IMG/VR virus record: IMGVR_UViG_3300009103_001934
Coordinates: 1-64,000 of that record
Length of the DNA stretch: 64,000 bases
Direction: 5' to 3' (one strand)
Origin: a virus
In this document: in pieces, positions 43,501 through 51,614 of the stretch
Layout: each line of letters begins with the position of its first letter
Position numbering within the stretch: position 1 is the first letter of the stretch
Notes under the pieces: generated by a model
Database searches by the model: none
What the model saw: only the letters and a program-made list of their open reading frames with translations
What the model was told of the DNA's origin: nothing
Position numbers and translations under genes: made by a program

Positions 43501-46398
43501 AATACGATTATTCAGGAGTTCGGAAATATAGCGAATGAATATTACAACATAAAAGCTGGAGAATGGCATCATGTTGAAAAGAATTTTGGAAAATTACAGG
43601 ATTTGTGTTATGAATTTTATACAAAATTAAATAACTCCGAGCCAGATCCGTGGGGGGGCGGATCTCGTTCTGACGTTTCATCATTTTTTGCCGACGCACC
43701 GGCAGGAGCCACTTCATTTGTGGACATAGCAGACCAGAATATGAGTGTACTAAAAAGGCTAACTGGCACTGCCAAGTTCACTATGGATGCTGATGCGAAG
43801 GCACTGTTAGAAGCGTGCAGGCGAATATTTTTAATGTGGCTAGGTAAAGAATGGAGAGCTTACAGGCAAGAACAAATTACTAATTCCCGAACAGGGGTTT
43901 ATAAGGAGACAGATTATAATAAAAAAACTTTACTTGGCGGCGGCTATATGGGCCAAAAGGTGGGAGAGAGCTTAACTCAAAACGGAGGAGGTAATAAGTG
44001 GTACTGGCACAGGTTTGACATTTCAGAACCGATGAATGGGAGCGTTAAGCCTGTCCATAATGCATTAGTGGGCACACAGCAAGGGGCCACTTATACTGAT
44101 TTTTCTAGTTATCATTTATTTATAAATGAAAACGGAATGAAGAACAACATTTATAAAGGAGTAACTCGAACGCCGCTACTAGGAGAGTATTATGCGGGCT
44201 ATTGGGGTCATATTAATACTAAGCATTATTGGGTAGAAAACCATATAGCCGACGAAGATGATGAGGGTCGCGATAATGTCAACAAGTGGATATGGAATAA
44301 GTTTTATAACCCAGATGGGGGAGCCTCTAAAGAATATTATACTGGCGATATATTATACTGGTGGAATCCCGTTGATGCTAGCGCTTTAGATTTAGCCACC
44401 CATGACTATACCGTAGATGTAGCAACGGGTGGAAATAGCGCCCAGAATTGGCCGGTCGAACCACCTAATATTGGTGCCGCCGTGACGACATGCAGAAACT
44501 GCCCTAAATCTCCCCCCGCTGACGACCCCAATTGGGGCGAGGTGACCAAGGGTAGCTCGCTACCTTTAAAATCTGTACCTGAAATGGGCTGGCGCTTCTC
44601 GGTGGGGCACAATTGGGGTCATTATTGTCAAGGGTATGATACAGTACTGGGAAGATACCGCGTGAGCCCGTTTGGGTGGAAAATCTGCGGTATGTTCGGT
44701 AGCGGTAGAGGCTTGGATCAGTTTAAAGAAACCATGAAGAGGGCATTTAGGAGACACTTCCAGATATATTTCGGGCGTAGAGCTACCCCAGTAACCTCAG
44801 GGCAGGATTATGGAGAGGGAGATCCTTCAAGTATGAAAGTCAGCCCCGCAGCACCATTTAGATTTTCTTTAGCGTTCGCTCTTGAGGGGAACATATCTAG
44901 CCTTGATCAATATTATACACATAAACGTCAAGATCTTAATAACCCAACGGACGACAGTATGATGACAAGTATACTTTTCGCAAACATGTTTAAGCCGCGA
45001 ACAGATGCCCAGTACGAAGATACTCAAAGCGATGTTAGAAAAAGATTCAGAAGATTGAACGCTTATGCGGAAGAACTACTTGGGACCCATAATGGAGGAG
45101 TGAATGAGTGTAAAAATATTTGTAGCTCTCCTCCGGACAAGATGATCCGAGGAATGCAATTAGTTGCTCAATTGTTCGGCGATATAGAGTACGGTGTGGA
45201 CGCCGGTAAGATTAATGATCCGGGCAGTCATCCGGCGGTAGCAGGTGAACCTCACGCCGGTAAACACGGACCTAATGCAGACGGAATAACATTTGGTTTT
45301 CCCTTGGGAGAGGCAGCGCCGATAGTATCCAAAAGAGTAGGCTCCGCGGGCAGCCCGACTGCCACTGATGCCTCAAATGCTTGGTGTAGTGGCGTCGGGT
45401 CCCCCTGCGGGGCTTCCATCAAGTCTACAACAGGAGCAAGGACGCTTTATGGCACATCTATAATGGGCAGCAACTCGCAGCCCGACGGCTGGTACATTAT
45501 AAAGGCCACGATGTCTAATTCTAGCGGGGCGGGCGAATATGACCAGCGCAGGCTTGTAGAAACAAGCCCCGGCGACGGTGATTGGCATCGTGATCCAGCA
45601 CAGACGCCTAATTATATTAGGAGGATCGCGTGCGGCTGCGGCCCGACAAGATTGGAGATGGATAATTGGATATTCATGCGCGCAGGCGGTAGAGAATTCG
45701 AAAAATTTACCCTCAAAGAGATTATGGGTGTATGGAATACATACGAGCAATTTTATGCTCCCTGTCCGTTAAAGATGGTTGAAAATACGCTGGGCGGGAG
45801 ACCTTCGCCGGGCCTCCCAAACGTAGGCAACGATCCCAACTCGGGACGGGCGGCTTGGACACTTGGTGTAAGGTCTTTCTATAATGCGTATGGTAATAAG
45901 GATTGGTATTCCAACAAATACATAAGCGCCTGCCACCCCGGCAATTATAAGCGTAGTCTAAGTAGAAGCAGCGATAGCGCCTCGTCGAGGTATACCATAT
46001 CAGCTTATAGACACATGAACGGGGTACGTGGCGGCAAAGGACAAGGTATTGTTAACAAAGGTTACCCAACATGGGAGGACGGTCGCGGATCGTCAGGCGG
46101 CAGCAGGGACCATCATGTTCCCAAGACACGGCACGGGACCCTCGATGACATGCCGGGTGCAATCCACTTCACAGATCATAGAACATGCTATATACATTTT
46201 AAAGCAGCGTCTAGGCCTCTTTTTACTGCCACGGGCGCCGCCAACTGGTCGTGGGGGCAATCCGGCATAACGACGCACGGCTATGCAACGAATTTTTACT
46301 GGGGTGCTGTGCAGGCCCGGACGCAGTTGTATGGAGGCAGTACCGCCCGAGCGAGTTTCTATATTACCCAGCCACACATGTGTAAATGCCCCGGATAA
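37552..46398 (+). CDS. Giant virion-like protein of 2948 residues, unknown
   Basis: No known family was recognised. The frame is unbroken for 8.8 kb. Residues about 550-985 are dense in alternating polar and aromatic beta-strands (WAISVSSSYNPATG, VQVSWGFDADLG, GLRAGTRVGTGGGISGG, AQFGLFGRVGIEW), which recall a beta-barrel or beta-solenoid. Cys pairs recur later (CGCVPPDS, CISCSQ, CRNCPKS, ACGCGPT), suggesting bound metals or disulfides. The C-terminal third is Trp/Tyr/Gly-rich. No signal peptide. It starts 97 bases after the Thr-rich protein, with no evident ribosome site. Probably a fibre, baseplate-attached or ejected internal protein. Confidence 0.6.
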   Translation: MGDNSSASGGSTAPSTTLGTENTWNVSLERIQGAGTAFFCTIEIIQWDPDRNTYDGFDSTKLWAESHSSKAICINDSPNVNIPIKQADGSPHITPFDTTDLSKPLVLKMEGCSVTSSDPTLEIALVRLKVKSWSSEAEAKAGAVGGTLPDGSTPVAIDDDAQVFELTTLPDSVYYLKFKPCAGADDMSAPWTSQPVGSTHRWGGGGPGGGITKPDSSFYESPCKASYNTKNLEYLKIVDDEWGGAGKPVVGDVFKSDLSCIIQVGSRGSDGTVTPGTVGPTACGATPSNHVSFKECYEITEYMDEDKWKLESANASPPGGDFSKRIYNHGTASNDATTINPKTGGGGALYRGGRFQCASTAAGGTGSVWACIGNETMDEYHLSEALAKSLISMGWGEGLSNFRATAFETTIDHVQKGLAGAPSATKVAWTRMVGAGHTRVHRASLPGSSSNYNWNGEVTFQPSTSSGYGKPLVDSVSLWYAFTTSASQSYDFFDRYRQQIEIEVNKARKMKGSEATLDYEVVRAWDPEYKKIFIEQTMQNSASLAVGGKINENFEFGISMNVSQTTREGVDGYENPTTETSTNVSCRAYVTWRDLLTYASGDGDPDAEGRWTDAVTVAIDLGQAGGTVKKKMSYFKTDPATGNPIHATTTERAHRLDSNGNPVNGNAHGPGSPADIFAQEEVAGDWKDSLFEIQSISINYDLKSNNGWAISVSSSYNPATGATNINPSVSYTSEIPGWENVVYSLDWNPDKSSPGLSLAYRSDDIFQKLTDRGLGTETFFGRPMKLFLNAGISVEEVGGLGAGKTLKPSWSFNGTWGRPAGQSILEGFNYDINIQEGRLAISNAVNLYTHTTETDQVQVSWGFDADLGDPTAPFWGGVGLDNSGVHFGLDVKFEKNIAEFGDVWGKLILRSNFTAGLRAGTRVGTGGGISGGMAQFGLFGRVGIEWDNGILGWLKFPLNVIPGIGAAFGWNFVLRAESTYGGTVTGAQAVMALGPIMWNLKPVDKLREHLRRQRDPWVEDIPLIGGILSTLPVVGVLGPLENEIQYLARAGSYRAFASLGAAAKSCRDKQKTAFRTMWQAIVSYQRGLGVNSVKPCLAQDYTDDGGTVHPGVDAFWEIDSSGVTHLVIKIPAGFYQHANQRKSSYWYHYDSIYHRNPATERARKTAAQRAVATDGDGADLAGHPVPASDVEIRAGDSAKIRKYLSGERWRLIACEDDNTGYPACRLKKNFFEVRNSVNPQYHARFNIDKKKWLDRHKPCNCLRSEFDKWTQHEHHRLHDLVQFPELDGSDGYVQAVLTVIDDFVYNRTIGHCHELADDAWEDTRGNTKSWEELFKTQAGNPNEPVDPPGGLTGTVDTSDTSNPETTGTLLEWQEMDKALKAMDNGDKFMWNGTEYEIKEGKLGKMDYGDESYRVALAGAIASLWATSWESNAWAHAGKDQVEVEGSTDRQGKWDPPNGGDTLGDSTNETAQFVANRDGPSAGAANPSNCGCVPPDSVGFFEGIARGVWRIIWVPGWFLGDDEAPMDPWRPAINPNSACVRFCIESMLKNDKPYRYNLIGTVWGWLASTIKFGTKNCCERGSGTGGGGPGIDSNLCQGLYESWEHWKAKYELDLDRWTGIAECPMKDSTSACVSCMPSFSTGISSIRNIAIFGGAGDRGDDLCCNSRAYFRVWRYLLSQAGRARTKARTAKRELDIIPLTIYWRSATCQKSGLLGRNPDGRALTAQGNYYQPHHPLTNDGVNHVTQKKWHKADDGVTFLDDGSINPEVEVDCISCSQERDDEGKLKYPPNMGTLHTPSAGVSIGPAVSSNPPTNTLFSPNAHDDWLKYQLSSSIAPSNSDERKVAAPSNYYLHDTGMGLSQTTVYNPPTYDEWGPKILRLYAYLSHRADGINFTLNSPEYHIGNDLCGSASLTVDEATDPAIDNWHASAAAYGDYSFYKFGSWTAPSSTSDYNDKFSPHWFWPMSEVIVGKGHFRCLSHAAAAWNTIIQEFGNIANEYYNIKAGEWHHVEKNFGKLQDLCYEFYTKLNNSEPDPWGGGSRSDVSSFFADAPAGATSFVDIADQNMSVLKRLTGTAKFTMDADAKALLEACRRIFLMWLGKEWRAYRQEQITNSRTGVYKETDYNKKTLLGGGYMGQKVGESLTQNGGGNKWYWHRFDISEPMNGSVKPVHNALVGTQQGATYTDFSSYHLFINENGMKNNIYKGVTRTPLLGEYYAGYWGHINTKHYWVENHIADEDDEGRDNVNKWIWNKFYNPDGGASKEYYTGDILYWWNPVDASALDLATHDYTVDVATGGNSAQNWPVEPPNIGAAVTTCRNCPKSPPADDPNWGEVTKGSSLPLKSVPEMGWRFSVGHNWGHYCQGYDTVLGRYRVSPFGWKICGMFGSGRGLDQFKETMKRAFRRHFQIYFGRRATPVTSGQDYGEGDPSSMKVSPAAPFRFSLAFALEGNISSLDQYYTHKRQDLNNPTDDSMMTSILFANMFKPRTDAQYEDTQSDVRKRFRRLNAYAEELLGTHNGGVNECKNICSSPPDKMIRGMQLVAQLFGDIEYGVDAGKINDPGSHPAVAGEPHAGKHGPNADGITFGFPLGEAAPIVSKRVGSAGSPTATDASNAWCSGVGSPCGASIKSTTGARTLYGTSIMGSNSQPDGWYIIKATMSNSSGAGEYDQRRLVETSPGDGDWHRDPAQTPNYIRRIACGCGPTRLEMDNWIFMRAGGREFEKFTLKEIMGVWNTYEQFYAPCPLKMVENTLGGRPSPGLPNVGNDPNSGRAAWTLGVRSFYNAYGNKDWYSNKYISACHPGNYKRSLSRSSDSASSRYTISAYRHMNGVRGGKGQGIVNKGYPTWEDGRGSSGGSRDHHVPKTRHGTLDDMPGAIHFTDHRTCYIHFKAASRPLFTATGAANWSWGQSGITTHGYATNFYWGAVQARTQLYGGSTARASFYITQPHMCKCPG

Positions 46399-46401
46399 AG
46401 C

Positions 46402-46430
46402 TTGATTTGATTGTGGAATAATGCTATGCT
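46402..46430 (+). promoter_or_regulatory. Sigma-70-type promoter with near-leaderless spacing
   Basis: TTGATT (46402-46407), 17-base spacer, TATGCT (46425-46430), seven bases to the ATG at 46438. It lies immediately after the stop of the giant gene and opens the replication operon. Confidence 0.62.
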
Positions 46431-46437
46431 TAATAGC

Positions 46438-47946
46438 ATGTCGAAACAGATTTTTTCTCATCAAGTTGAAAAGCACACGTTAAGCGGGCTATTACAGTAT
46501 CCACAAATTTTTCCAGACATAGATCCCTTTATTACAGAAAAGGATTTTTATCAAGATGTTCATTCTACTATTTATTCAGTAGTTAAACAGTCTCTCTTAA
46601 ATCAAGAAAAGATAGATAAAGTTCTTATAGCTAATAAAATTAAAAACCTTGGAATAAGTTTTAAGGATGAAATTAATATTTTTGATTATGTAGAGGATTT
46701 GTTTTTTACACAAATAACAGAGGATACCACCCTTGATTCAGCAAGAGAATTATCCAAGCTCAGGATGTGTCGTGAGATTCACGGGACATTTAATGAAGGG
46801 AGAAAATATATTGAAGATAATCTTAATGATAATGTTGATGAAATTATAGCAAATTGTGATAAGATTTACGGCGACAAACTCGAAAACTTTTCGTTCGGCA
46901 AAGAGCCCGTGGATATCTTCGAAACGCTCGAAGACGTAGTAGAAGAACGAGGTAATGATCCGTCTGAAGAAAACGGGTTTGTAACGCCTTATACAGAATT
47001 TAATCGACTTTTCGGTGGCCTTTTACCCGGAAATATATACTCTATTATTTCTCGCCCCGGAGAGGGTAAGACGACTTGGATTAATGATATGTGTATAAAG
47101 AGCGCACAAATTAATGAGTGCACGGCTCTAGTTCTAGACACCGAAATGAGCACGGAGGAAATACAATTTCGCACGGCATCCTCACTTTCCGGAGTGCCCC
47201 TGTGGTATATTCAGACAGGAAAATGGAGAGAAAACCCTGAGTATGTGGAGAAAGTTCGTGCGGCTTGGAAGAAAATGAAAGGGAGATCTTACTACCATTA
47301 TTCAGTGGGTAACATGACCATAGATGAAGTATGCTCTGTTATCCGCCGCTTTTATTATTCTAAGGTGGGGAGGGGCAATCCTTTAATTATTGCTTATGAT
47401 TATATAAAAATGACCGGCGAAAAAGTAGGAGCGAATTGGGCGGAGTACCAAGCTATCGGAGAAAAAATAGATAAGCTTAAAAAAATAGCAGAAGAAACGG
47501 GAGCCCCGATTATTACAGCTATGCAGCAAAACAGGAGCGGGGAGCATATAAATAAAAAGGCTTCAAATATTGTAGACGATTCTTCTACTGCCGCTCAGTC
47601 CGACAGGCTTCAGTGGTTTGCTAGTTTTGTCGGAATTTTTAGGCGTAAGGTACAAGATGAGATTGCGATGGACACCGAAGAGTTCGGAACGCACAAACTA
47701 GTCCCACTTAAAACTAGATTCCAAGGTAAAGACGCGGCAGGGCATCAAGACATCATGAGAAGGACGATGGTAGATAACCTTGGCGGTAGAGAAGTACGCT
47801 CTCAGAAATGGGTTCCAAATTATATTAATTTTGATGTAAAAAACTTTGGAGTTGAAGAAAAGGGCTCGTTACGTCATATAATCGAGCGCGAGAATGAAAT
47901 ATACCAAGTAGATGACTTTAATAATAATGACGGAGAGTTATTATGA
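46438..47946 (+). CDS. dnaB: Replicative DNA helicase, DnaB family
   Basis: 502 residues from ATG 46438; in-frame starts at 46411 and 46426 fall inside the promoter. Hexameric 5'-3' helicase of the replication fork. The N-terminal domain begins QVEKHTLSGLLQYP. The RecA-like domain has Walker A SRPGEGKTT (about 205-213), LVLDTEMSTEEIQFR (H1a), Walker B-like PLIIAYDYIKM (about 315-325), GAPIITAMQQNRSG (H3) and an H4-like RRKVQDEIAMDTEEF. Length agrees with DnaB. ATGA overlap with the primase gene. Confidence 0.92.
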   Translation: MSKQIFSHQVEKHTLSGLLQYPQIFPDIDPFITEKDFYQDVHSTIYSVVKQSLLNQEKIDKVLIANKIKNLGISFKDEINIFDYVEDLFFTQITEDTTLDSARELSKLRMCREIHGTFNEGRKYIEDNLNDNVDEIIANCDKIYGDKLENFSFGKEPVDIFETLEDVVEERGNDPSEENGFVTPYTEFNRLFGGLLPGNIYSIISRPGEGKTTWINDMCIKSAQINECTALVLDTEMSTEEIQFRTASSLSGVPLWYIQTGKWRENPEYVEKVRAAWKKMKGRSYYHYSVGNMTIDEVCSVIRRFYYSKVGRGNPLIIAYDYIKMTGEKVGANWAEYQAIGEKIDKLKKIAEETGAPIITAMQQNRSGEHINKKASNIVDDSSTAAQSDRLQWFASFVGIFRRKVQDEIAMDTEEFGTHKLVPLKTRFQGKDAAGHQDIMRRTMVDNLGGREVRSQKWVPNYINFDVKNFGVEEKGSLRHIIERENEIYQVDDFNNNDGELL

Positions 47947-48848
47947 ACAGCGAATACATAAGGCAGGTTCTGGGTGACTTAGGTTACACCCTGAGAGATT
48001 ACGGCGGCTACTTCAGAACGCGCCCTCTTTATCGTGACTCAGATAATGACGTAATCCTTTCGATCAACAAGGACACAGGAAGATGGAAAGACTTTAAGGA
48101 AGGAATATCTGGCGGTCTAGAAGATTTAGTTAAATTAACATTAGATTGTAACATAGAAGACGCCAGAAAGTTCCTGCAATCAAAAGGATCGGATAGACCA
48201 GTAGCAATAATAAAGCCAGAAGTAAAGCAAAGAAAAACATTAAATGATGAGTTCCTAAATAATTTAATTAAAAATAATAAATATTGGAATGACCGAGGAG
48301 TTTCTGACGAGACTTTGGATGAGTTCGGCGGGGGCGTATGTGAGTCCGGAAAAATGTTAGATAGATATGTTTTCCCTATTTACAGCGAAAGAGGTAAGCT
48401 TATTGGTGTATCAGGCAGAGATATTAATAATGACGAATGGACAAAGCGCCCCAAATGGAAACATATTGGCGACAAATCTTCTTGGACATACCCCACTCAA
48501 GTTAACGAAAGCATTTTAAAAGAATTAAAGCAAGCGATATTACTTGAGAGTATTGGTGATATGCTTGCGCTTTGGGAGAGCGGGATTAGAAACACTTTAG
48601 TTACTTTTGGTTTAGACATTAACATAGCAGTCTTAAATAAGCTCTTGCGTTTGGACCCAAATGATGTTATCATATCATTTAATAATGATAGTGAAAGCAA
48701 TCACGCCGGTAACTTGGCCGCACCAAAAGCGAAAAAGAAACTCCTCAAGTACTTTGACGAAAACCAAATCAAAATTGCGCTCCCGTCGCAAAACGACTTC
48801 GGAGAAATGACCCCAGCGCAAATTTCAGAATGGTACACTAGCCTTTAA
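47943..48848 (+). CDS. DnaG-type TOPRIM primase without visible zinc ligands
   Basis: 301 residues. Makes RNA primers with the DnaB-like helicase encoded just before it. The N-terminal region YFRTRPLYRDSDND, then TGRWKDFKEGISGGLEDLVK follows the CHC2 zinc-domain fold (P-x-R-x-E, W-x-D-F, GG-x2-DLV), but Cys and His ligands are absent. The TOPRIM motif is AILLESIGDMLALWESG (Glu near 202) with IISFNNDSE (acidic pair near 247). It is about half the length of DnaG; the helicase-binding C-terminal domain is missing. Confidence 0.75.
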   Translation: MNSEYIRQVLGDLGYTLRDYGGYFRTRPLYRDSDNDVILSINKDTGRWKDFKEGISGGLEDLVKLTLDCNIEDARKFLQSKGSDRPVAIIKPEVKQRKTLNDEFLNNLIKNNKYWNDRGVSDETLDEFGGGVCESGKMLDRYVFPIYSERGKLIGVSGRDINNDEWTKRPKWKHIGDKSSWTYPTQVNESILKELKQAILLESIGDMLALWESGIRNTLVTFGLDINIAVLNKLLRLDPNDVIISFNNDSESNHAGNLAAPKAKKKLLKYFDENQIKIALPSQNDFGEMTPAQISEWYTSL

Positions 48849-48849
48849 T

Positions 48850-49833
48850 ATGCCGCGTAAAAAGAAAAAGAAAATATTCCTGTCTGCATCTAGAATGAAG
48901 ACTATGGAAACTTGTAGCTGGATGTATTGGTGTAAGTACCACTTGAACTTACCAGACAAAACAAATGATGGAGCCCTACGGGGAACGATCTGCCATCTAA
49001 TTTTAGAGTTACTCCTTAAGCCCCGACACAAAAAGCATTATGACGCGATAATGAATAAAAAATCTATCAAAGCCAGCGTCCCCGTAGATAAAACGGTTAT
49101 TAAATTTCTCAAAGCTAATGACGCATGGAGTAAAGAAAATTATGATCTTTGCAATAAAATGATATACGTGGCGCTTGACCATGACTTTTTTGGTGGAGAC
49201 GGTGGGTTCATAGAAACCCCAGAGCAGGACTTTAAAATCGAAAATAAGAAGCCTAAATATAATATCTATGGATTTATTGATAAGCCAGTTCAATATAAAG
49301 ATAAAAAGCTTCTTAAGATTGTTGATTATAAAACAAGTAAAGCTAAATTCAAAGGGGACGAATTAGAAACTAACATACAGGCCATGATGTACTCATTAGC
49401 CTCCAAGAAGCTGTGGCCTAAACTAAAGCGGCGTATTGTACAATTTCTTTTTCTAAAGTTCCCTCGGTCACCAGCGCAGGAGTTGGAGTACACGGATGAG
49501 CAGCTTAAAGGGTTTGAGTATTATCTAGAAAGGGTTAATAAGATAGTAGAGGAGTATGACGAGAGCGCAGCTAAGGCTGATTATGCTGTGGATAATGGTC
49601 ACCACTGGTTATGCGGCCCCGCAAAGAGCGGTTGGATTTGTCCCTTTCATAAGCCGTTTAATTACTACGTTCTTTTAGATAAAAGCGGAAACCAATTAAA
49701 AAGCTCTTACGAAAATGACTTTCAACCGAAAGACGGACAGACGATTGAAGAACGTCATTACGATGGCTGTCCAGCAAAAAATTGTAATGCAAAAAAATCT
49801 TTACAAGATGACGATCCTTTTCTTGACTTTTAG
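48850..49833 (+). CDS. PD-(D/E)XK nuclease, RecB/Cas4-like
   Basis: 327 residues. The start SASRMKTMETCSWMYWCKYH matches the S-x-S-x6-C-x2-(R/K)-(F/Y) opening of RecB-family nucleases; DGALRGTICHLILELLLK gives the conserved GxxxH; IYGFIDKPVQ gives the first Asp, and KIVDYKTSK gives the D-Y-K catalytic centre (Asp159, Lys161), with NIQAMMYSLA as the QxxxY-like helix. Cysteines at the N-terminus plus later CGPAKSGWICPFH and CPAKNC could form an Fe-S cluster, as in Cas4/AddB, but the count is uncertain. Co-transcribed with the replication genes; likely recombination nuclease. Confidence 0.78.
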   Translation: MPRKKKKKIFLSASRMKTMETCSWMYWCKYHLNLPDKTNDGALRGTICHLILELLLKPRHKKHYDAIMNKKSIKASVPVDKTVIKFLKANDAWSKENYDLCNKMIYVALDHDFFGGDGGFIETPEQDFKIENKKPKYNIYGFIDKPVQYKDKKLLKIVDYKTSKAKFKGDELETNIQAMMYSLASKKLWPKLKRRIVQFLFLKFPRSPAQELEYTDEQLKGFEYYLERVNKIVEEYDESAAKADYAVDNGHHWLCGPAKSGWICPFHKPFNYYVLLDKSGNQLKSSYENDFQPKDGQTIEERHYDGCPAKNCNAKKSLQDDDPFLDF

Positions 49834-49851
49834 CCAGAAATCTCATACACT
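49823..49851 (+). promoter_or_regulatory. Sigma-70-type promoter, leaderless spacing
   Basis: TTGACT (49823-49828), 17-base spacer, TACACT (49846-49851), exactly six bases to the ATG at 49858. It overlaps the end of the nuclease gene and drives the split polymerase cluster. Confidence 0.72.
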
Positions 49852-49857
49852 AGAATC

Positions 49858-50619
49858 ATGAGCGAGGTAGTGCCTTTATTCAAATCTCACTATAGCCTAG
49901 GGCGTAGTATACTAACCTTGGATAAGACAGAGTCTAGGTTAGAAGATGGGCCGGATTCTATCATAGACATTTGCGCTAAGAACGGTCTGAAAAGGGTTAC
50001 GTTATTGGACGACAATATGAGTGGGTTTCTAGAGGCGTACCTAAACTCAAAAGAGGCGGGTTTAAAATTGGCGTTTGGTTTAAGATTAAGGATTTTGGAC
50101 GATTGCGAGAACAAGAGTGAAGAATCGCTCTCTAAAACGTGCAAGTATGTAATATTTGCTAAGAATAAGGCTGGTTATAAAAGGCTTATTAAAATTTACA
50201 GCCACGCAGCAAAGGTAGGGTTTTATTATTTTCCGCGCATCGATTTCAAATCTCTTAAAACGTACTGGTCTAATGAGGATCTGAAATTATGTGTGCCATT
50301 TTATGATTCATTTGTATTTAGAAACTGTCTGGAGTATTCCAGTTGCGTACCCGAATTAGATTACGTGCAGCCCACGTTTTTTCTTGAGGATAATAATCTG
50401 CCCTTTGATAATCTAGTCGCAGAGAGGGTTAAGAAGTTTTGTGGTGATAAATATCCCACACAGAAAGTCAAAAGTATTTTTTATAAGGATCAGAAAGATT
50501 TTAAGGCGTACCTAACCTTTAGGTGCATTAATAACAGAACTACGCTGGACAAGCCTAACTTTGACCATATGTGTAGTGATCAATTCAGTTTTGAAAGTTG
50601 GAAAAATGGTACCGTTTAA
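49858..50619 (+). CDS. DNA polymerase III alpha, separate PHP-domain subunit
   Basis: 253 residues. Matches the N-terminal PHP domain of bacterial replicative polymerase alpha: LFKSHYSLGRSIL for the usual HxHSxYSLLDG, then KNGLKRVTLLDDNMSGFLEAY for the ALTDHGNMxGxxxFY strand, KLAFGLRLRI and YVIFAKNKAGYKRLIKIYSHA for the LLAkNxxGYxNLxkL region. Several metal-binding His are replaced, so the domain is probably structural rather than catalytic. It ends where the polymerase core of the gene at 51611 would begin. The stop overlaps the cupin gene by 14 bases. Confidence 0.75.
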   Translation: MSEVVPLFKSHYSLGRSILTLDKTESRLEDGPDSIIDICAKNGLKRVTLLDDNMSGFLEAYLNSKEAGLKLAFGLRLRILDDCENKSEESLSKTCKYVIFAKNKAGYKRLIKIYSHAAKVGFYYFPRIDFKSLKTYWSNEDLKLCVPFYDSFVFRNCLEYSSCVPELDYVQPTFFLEDNNLPFDNLVAERVKKFCGDKYPTQKVKSIFYKDQKDFKAYLTFRCINNRTTLDKPNFDHMCSDQFSFESWKNGTV

Positions 50620-50971
50620 CCCCAAAAAAGTAGAGAAAGATTGGGGGCACGAAATATGGCTCGCAAATAATAATAAGGAAGATTATTGTGGTAAGATTCT
50701 TTTTATCAAACAGGGGTACCATAGTTCCATGCATTATCATGTTGATAAGCATGAGACATTTTATGTCCTAGAGGGGGTTTTACGTGTGGACATGTTACAT
50801 GATATAGCAAAACCAGATCACCATCCGTTTACTATGACCTGTAAGCAGGGAGAAAGCATGGAGATGGAAAGAGGCCAAGCTCACATGTTGAGAGCAGACG
50901 AGGGAGATGTTACTTTAATTGAGATTAGTAAATTTCACAGAGACGAAGACAGCCACAGGCTTTATAGATAA
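50606..50971 (+). CDS. Cupin, mannose-6-phosphate isomerase type II-like
   Basis: 121 residues from ATG 50606; an upstream in-frame start at 50561 would deepen the overlap with the PHP gene. A single cupin barrel: KDWGHEIWLANNN at the N-terminus, SSMHYHVDKHETFYVLEG with HxH...E metal ligands, EMERGQAHMLRA with the second-motif His, and SKFHRDEDSHRLYR, the usual end in sugar-related cupins. It could be a sugar-phosphate isomerase or binding protein linked to mannose/fucose supply. It is oddly placed between the two halves of the polymerase. Confidence 0.7.
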   Translation: MVPFNPKKVEKDWGHEIWLANNNKEDYCGKILFIKQGYHSSMHYHVDKHETFYVLEGVLRVDMLHDIAKPDHHPFTMTCKQGESMEMERGQAHMLRADEGDVTLIEISKFHRDEDSHRLYR

Positions 50972-50972
50972 T

Positions 50973-51614
50973 ATGGATGATCATTTAATTAGATTTAATA
51001 AGGATAAGACACTAGTTTTTATTGACTGCGAGACAGAGAACTTATGTCTACATGGCAGTCATAACCTAGCGTGGCAGATCGCCATGATCAAAACGGTAAA
51101 CGGCAAGAAGATAGACGAGAAGAACTTTATCGTTAAGTATGACAGAGAGCTTCACGTTAGCGAAGCCGCTGCGAGAATCACGCGCTTTAGTCCGACGAGT
51201 CACGCCAAGAAGGCTCTAGAGTTTGAACAGATCTTTCCCACAGTACAAGATTGGCTAGATAATGCGGACTATGTGTTGGGACATAATATTTTAGGCTTTG
51301 ATATTTATTTAATTAAGTTTATGTACGAGAGCCAAGGGTTAAGCTATCAGCACTTAATGGAGAAAACCTTGGACACGATGTGCCTTGTTCGAGGAATCAA
51401 AATGAACGTAGAGCACAAGCCCGAATCAGAAAGCGTTTTAGAATATCAGTACAAACTTTTGCACACCAGAAAGAAAGGCTTGAAGACTAATCTACAGGCC
51501 GTAAGCAAAGAGTACGGCATAGAACATGATTATGAAAAGCTCCACGATGCGATAGTAGACTTAGAATTAAACCTAAAACTGTGGAATAAAATGATTTATC
51601 AATTAAGTATATGA
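50973..51614 (+). CDS. DnaQ-like 3'-5' exonuclease (DEDD family)
   Basis: 213 residues from ATG 50973, one base after the cupin stop. Proofreading subunit for the adjacent polymerase. ExoI is TLVFIDCETENL (Asp-x-Glu near 20-22), ExoII is YVLGHNILGFDIYLIK (His-Asn...Asp near 110), and ExoIII is KLHDAIVDLELNLKLW, with His-x4-Asp (DEDDh). KGLKTNLQAVSKEYGIEHD is the typical preceding segment. An ATGA junction with the polymerase core gene fits co-translation of the two. Confidence 0.85.
   Translation: MDDHLIRFNKDKTLVFIDCETENLCLHGSHNLAWQIAMIKTVNGKKIDEKNFIVKYDRELHVSEAAARITRFSPTSHAKKALEFEQIFPTVQDWLDNADYVLGHNILGFDIYLIKFMYESQGLSYQHLMEKTLDTMCLVRGIKMNVEHKPESESVLEYQYKLLHTRKKGLKTNLQAVSKEYGIEHDYEKLHDAIVDLELNLKLWNKMIYQLSI

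Noticed and set aside
37552-46398. Sequencing-frameshift fusion of several genes
   Set aside because: The frame is unbroken with even composition and no internal restart signals, so one giant protein is the simpler reading.
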